Assembly (NCBI GenBank): GCA_003561495.1
Contig: PWWM01000230.1
Location: 1 to 8,440, forward strand
Direction of reading: 5' to 3'
Source of the DNA: Gammaproteobacteria bacterium
GTDB taxonomy: Bacteria > Pseudomonadota > Gammaproteobacteria > Xanthomonadales > Wenzhouxiangellaceae
Length of the DNA: 8,440 nucleotides
In this document: positions 7,042 through 8,440 of the stretch, piece by piece
Layout of the letters: the number at the start of each line of letters is the position of its first letter
Numbering within the stretch: position 1 is the stretch's first letter
Position numbers and translations under genes: made by a program
The notes under the pieces: model-generated
Seen by the model: the letters and a program-made list of their open reading frames with translations, nothing else
What the model was told of the DNA's origin: nothing
The model's database searches: none

Positions 7042-8079
7042 TCAAGCCAGGGCCCCCTTGTTCTGTGCCTTGCGCATGGCCTCGGGCTTGGCAACGATGC
7101 CTCGACGGACCAGGTCGATGAGACTTTGGTCGAGCGTGGTCATGCCGACGTTCTGCCCGGTCTGAATGGCCGAATACATCTGGGCGACCTTGTCCTCACG
7201 AATCAGGTTGCGGATGGCCGGCGTGGCCACCATGATCTCGTGAGCCCCGACCCGCCCGCCGGTGACCCGTTTGAGCAGGGTCTGGGAAATGACCGCTCGC
7301 AAGGACTCCGAAAGCATGGAGCGCACGATCGGCTTTTCTTCGCCGGGGAACACATCGATAATACGGTCAATGGTCTTGGGTGCCGACGAGGTATGCAGGG
7401 TGGCAAAGACCACGTGGCCGGTTTCGGCGGCGGTCAGAGCCAGGCGAACGGTCTCGATGTCTCGCAATTCGCCGACCAGAATGATATCGGGATCTTCACG
7501 CAGGGCCGAACGCAGCGCCTGGTTGAATCCGTGCGTATCGCGCTTGACCTCGCGCTGATTGATCAGGCAACGCTGCGAGGTATGCACGAATTCGATCGGG
7601 TCTTCGATGGTCAGCACATGCCCCGGCACGGTCTTGTTGAGGTGATCGATCATGGCCGCCAGTGTGGTCGACTTGCCCGAGCCGGTCGGCCCGGTGACCA
7701 GGATCAGTCCGCGCGGCACTTCGATGATATCCTTGAAGACCGCCGGCGCCTGGATGTCCTCCAGGGTCCAGATGTCGTTGGGAATGACTCGGAAGGCCGC
7801 GCCAATGCCCCGATGGTGGTGAAAGGCGTTGACACGGAAGCGCGCCAGTCCGGGGATGTTGTAGGAAAAATCAACTTCCAGATTGGCCTCGTAGTCACGT
7901 CGCTGGTGGTCGTTCATGGTCGAATACACCAGCTCGGCCATGTCCTTGTTTTCGATGGCCGGGGTATTGATACGGTGGATATCACCATCGACCCGGATCA
8001 TCGGTGGCAGGCCAGCGGAGACGTGCAGATCCGAGGCCTTGTTTTTGACAGTAAATGCAAGCAGTTCGGTAATATCCAT
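7042..8079 (-). CDS. pilT: Type IV pilus twitching motility ATPase PilT
   Basis: Hexameric retraction ATPase at the cytoplasmic base of type IV pili; it powers pilus disassembly, twitching motility and pilus-dependent DNA uptake. 345 residues, against 344 in Pseudomonas. Motifs in family order and numbering: N-terminal MDITELLAFT and ASDLHVSAGLPP; Walker A GPTGSGKST (130-138, Lys136); Asp box TIEDPIEF (157-164); Walker B ILVGELRD (200-207, Glu204); His box AAETGHVVFATLHT (217-230); and the PilT-specific C-terminal AIRNLIRE (288-295). I chose ATG 8079 rather than ATG 8085, two codons earlier, because homologues begin MDITELLAF. Both starts have an AAGGA five bases in front. It is first in a pilT-pilU operon and divergent from the YggS-type gene, an arrangement also known in Pseudomonas. 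Confidence 0.97.
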   Translation of the reverse strand: MDITELLAFTVKNKASDLHVSAGLPPMIRVDGDIHRINTPAIENKDMAELVYSTMNDHQRRDYEANLEVDFSYNIPGLARFRVNAFHHHRGIGAAFRVIPNDIWTLEDIQAPAVFKDIIEVPRGLILVTGPTGSGKSTTLAAMIDHLNKTVPGHVLTIEDPIEFVHTSQRCLINQREVKRDTHGFNQALRSALREDPDIILVGELRDIETVRLALTAAETGHVVFATLHTSSAPKTIDRIIDVFPGEEKPIVRSMLSESLRAVISQTLLKRVTGGRVGAHEIMVATPAIRNLIREDKVAQMYSAIQTGQNVGMTTLDQSLIDLVRRGIVAKPEAMRKAQNKGALA

Positions 8080-8084
8080 AATCA

Positions 8085-8095
8085 TCCTTGTCCTT
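8085..8095 (-). promoter_or_regulatory. Tandem Shine-Dalgarno at the pilT start
   Basis: On the minus strand AAGGA occurs twice in succession (8095-8091 and 8089-8085). The first is five bases from ATG 8085 and the second five bases from ATG 8079; the two ATGs are in frame, two codons apart. The second AAGGA ends on the first base of the upstream ATG, so use of one start would cover the other's ribosome-binding site. Homology favours 8079. Confidence 0.6.
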
Positions 8096-8120
8096 GGGTC
8101 CGCCGGACTACACCAACCGA

Positions 8121-8130
8121 GTTCCGGAAC
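8121..8130. repeat. Palindrome in the pilT/yggS intergenic region
   Basis: GTTCCGGAAC is a perfect 10-bp palindrome near the middle of the 85-bp gap between pilT and the divergent gene. It could be a dimeric regulator site or chance; it would lie in the pilT leader if the candidate promoter at 8155-8184 is right. Confidence 0.35.
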
Positions 8131-8154
8131 CCCCTTCGCTCATGGCCCACACAG

Positions 8155-8184
8155 ATAGTAGCGCATGTCACCGGTCAATCACAA
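8155..8184 (-). promoter_or_regulatory. Candidate sigma-70 promoter for pilTU
   Basis: On the minus strand TTGTGA (8184-8179) and TACTAT (8160-8155) are separated by 18 bp and match the -35 and -10 consensus at four of six positions each. Transcription would start near 8148 and give a leader of about 70 nt. The -35 would lie inside the first codons of the divergent YggS-type gene. The match is modest and rests on inspection only. Confidence 0.3.
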
Positions 8185-8440
8185 TTTAGAAAAGAACTGG
8201 CAGGATCTTCAATCGCGCCTGGCCGAAGCCTGCCGACGGGCCGGACGCGAGCGATCTGAAATCTCCCTGCTGGCGGTCAGCAAGCAGCAGCCGGTCGATG
8301 CCGTTCGAACCGTATCCGGCCTGGGCCAGGCGGCCTTCGGCGAAAACTACGTCGACCAGGCCCTGGAAAAGATCACGGCTCTGGGAGATCTCGACCTGGA
8401 ATGGCACTTCATCGGCCCGGTGCAATCCAACAAGACCCGC
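8165..8440 (+). CDS. yggS: YggS/PROSC-family PLP homeostasis protein (3' end cut by window edge)
   Basis: First 92 codons of a pyridoxal-phosphate-binding protein of the YggS/PROSC/YBL036C family, a single-domain alanine-racemase-like barrel that buffers PLP and affects amino-acid balance in the cytosol; no enzymatic reaction is established. The PLP lysine is Lys40 in LLAVSK (Lys36 in E. coli YggS). It is followed by the family signatures FGENYVDQA and WHFIGPVQSNKTR. ATG 8165 is the first possible start, because an in-frame TAG lies at 8159-8161; no good Shine-Dalgarno is seen. The family is about 230 residues, so roughly 60% is beyond the window. Divergence from pilT with proC often downstream is the arrangement I know from Pseudomonas. 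Confidence 0.95.
   Translation, partial: MSPVNHNLEKNWQDLQSRLAEACRRAGRERSEISLLAVSKQQPVDAVRTVSGLGQAAFGENYVDQALEKITALGDLDLEWHFIGPVQSNKTR

Noticed and set aside
7005..7094. 30-residue N-terminal extension of PilU
   Set aside because: It overlaps the pilT coding end, reads as Arg/Pro-rich sequence unlike PilU, and the perfect AGGAGG supports ATG 7004.
6976..8259. 427-codon plus-strand open frame opposite pilT
   Set aside because: It is antisense to intact pilT and overlaps the start of the YggS-type gene in another frame; the composition is that of a shadow.
1..8440. CRISPR array, tRNA/rRNA, insertion sequence or phage genes
   Set aside because: No spaced direct repeats of suitable size, no tRNA-like cloverleaf, no transposase or integrase motifs, and no terminal inverted repeats were seen on either strand.

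Overview
The window is about 8.4 kb of GC-rich, gene-dense bacterial chromosome. Protein resemblance (transketolase; PilT and PilU with a divergent YggS-type gene beside them; an OmpR-type response regulator and kinase) points to a gammaproteobacterium. I would lean towards the Xanthomonadales/Chromatiales side (for example a Wenzhouxiangella-like genome), but that placement comes from memory of related proteins and was not tested by a search. There are no RNA genes, insertion sequences, CRISPR arrays or other signs of mobile DNA.

Layout. 1-1976 (minus) is transketolase, cut by the window edge only a few residues before its C-terminus. 1977-2280 is a non-coding interval between divergent genes. 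2281-3309 (plus) encodes an exported, probably outer-membrane beta-barrel protein of unknown function; its last 60 residues resemble the end of a TonB-dependent receptor, but it has no room for a plug domain. 15 bp away, in convergent orientation, 3325-3687 (minus) encodes a small zinc-ribbon protein with two membrane segments. It lies 32 bp downstream of a two-component system: sensor kinase 3720-5006 and OmpR/PhoB-family regulator 4984-5676 (both minus, overlapping by 23 nt). Further upstream on the same strand are the twitching-motility retraction ATPases pilU (5862-7004) and pilT (7042-8079). Divergent from pilT, a YggS/PLP-homeostasis gene starts at 8165 and runs off the right edge.

How the genes work together. 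PilT and PilU form the retraction motor pair of type IV pili and are probably co-transcribed, with a 37-bp gap and a strong Shine-Dalgarno for pilU. The regulator, kinase and possibly the zinc-ribbon membrane protein look like a second operon. The 185-bp gap between pilU and the regulator is the most interesting non-coding stretch. It holds a clear intrinsic terminator whose U-tract ends only 28 nt before the regulator start, and, further upstream, three GTTAA repeats, two of them spaced 11 bp apart as in OmpR/PhoB-family operators. Together these suggest an autoregulated, possibly attenuated promoter, or else simply the end of pilTU with a poorly recognisable downstream promoter.

Most of the window is conserved housekeeping or motility sequence. 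The unusual items are the small plug-less barrel protein, the zinc-ribbon membrane protein beside the two-component system, and the regulator's leader. I did not find convincing evidence of a wholly new multi-gene system.
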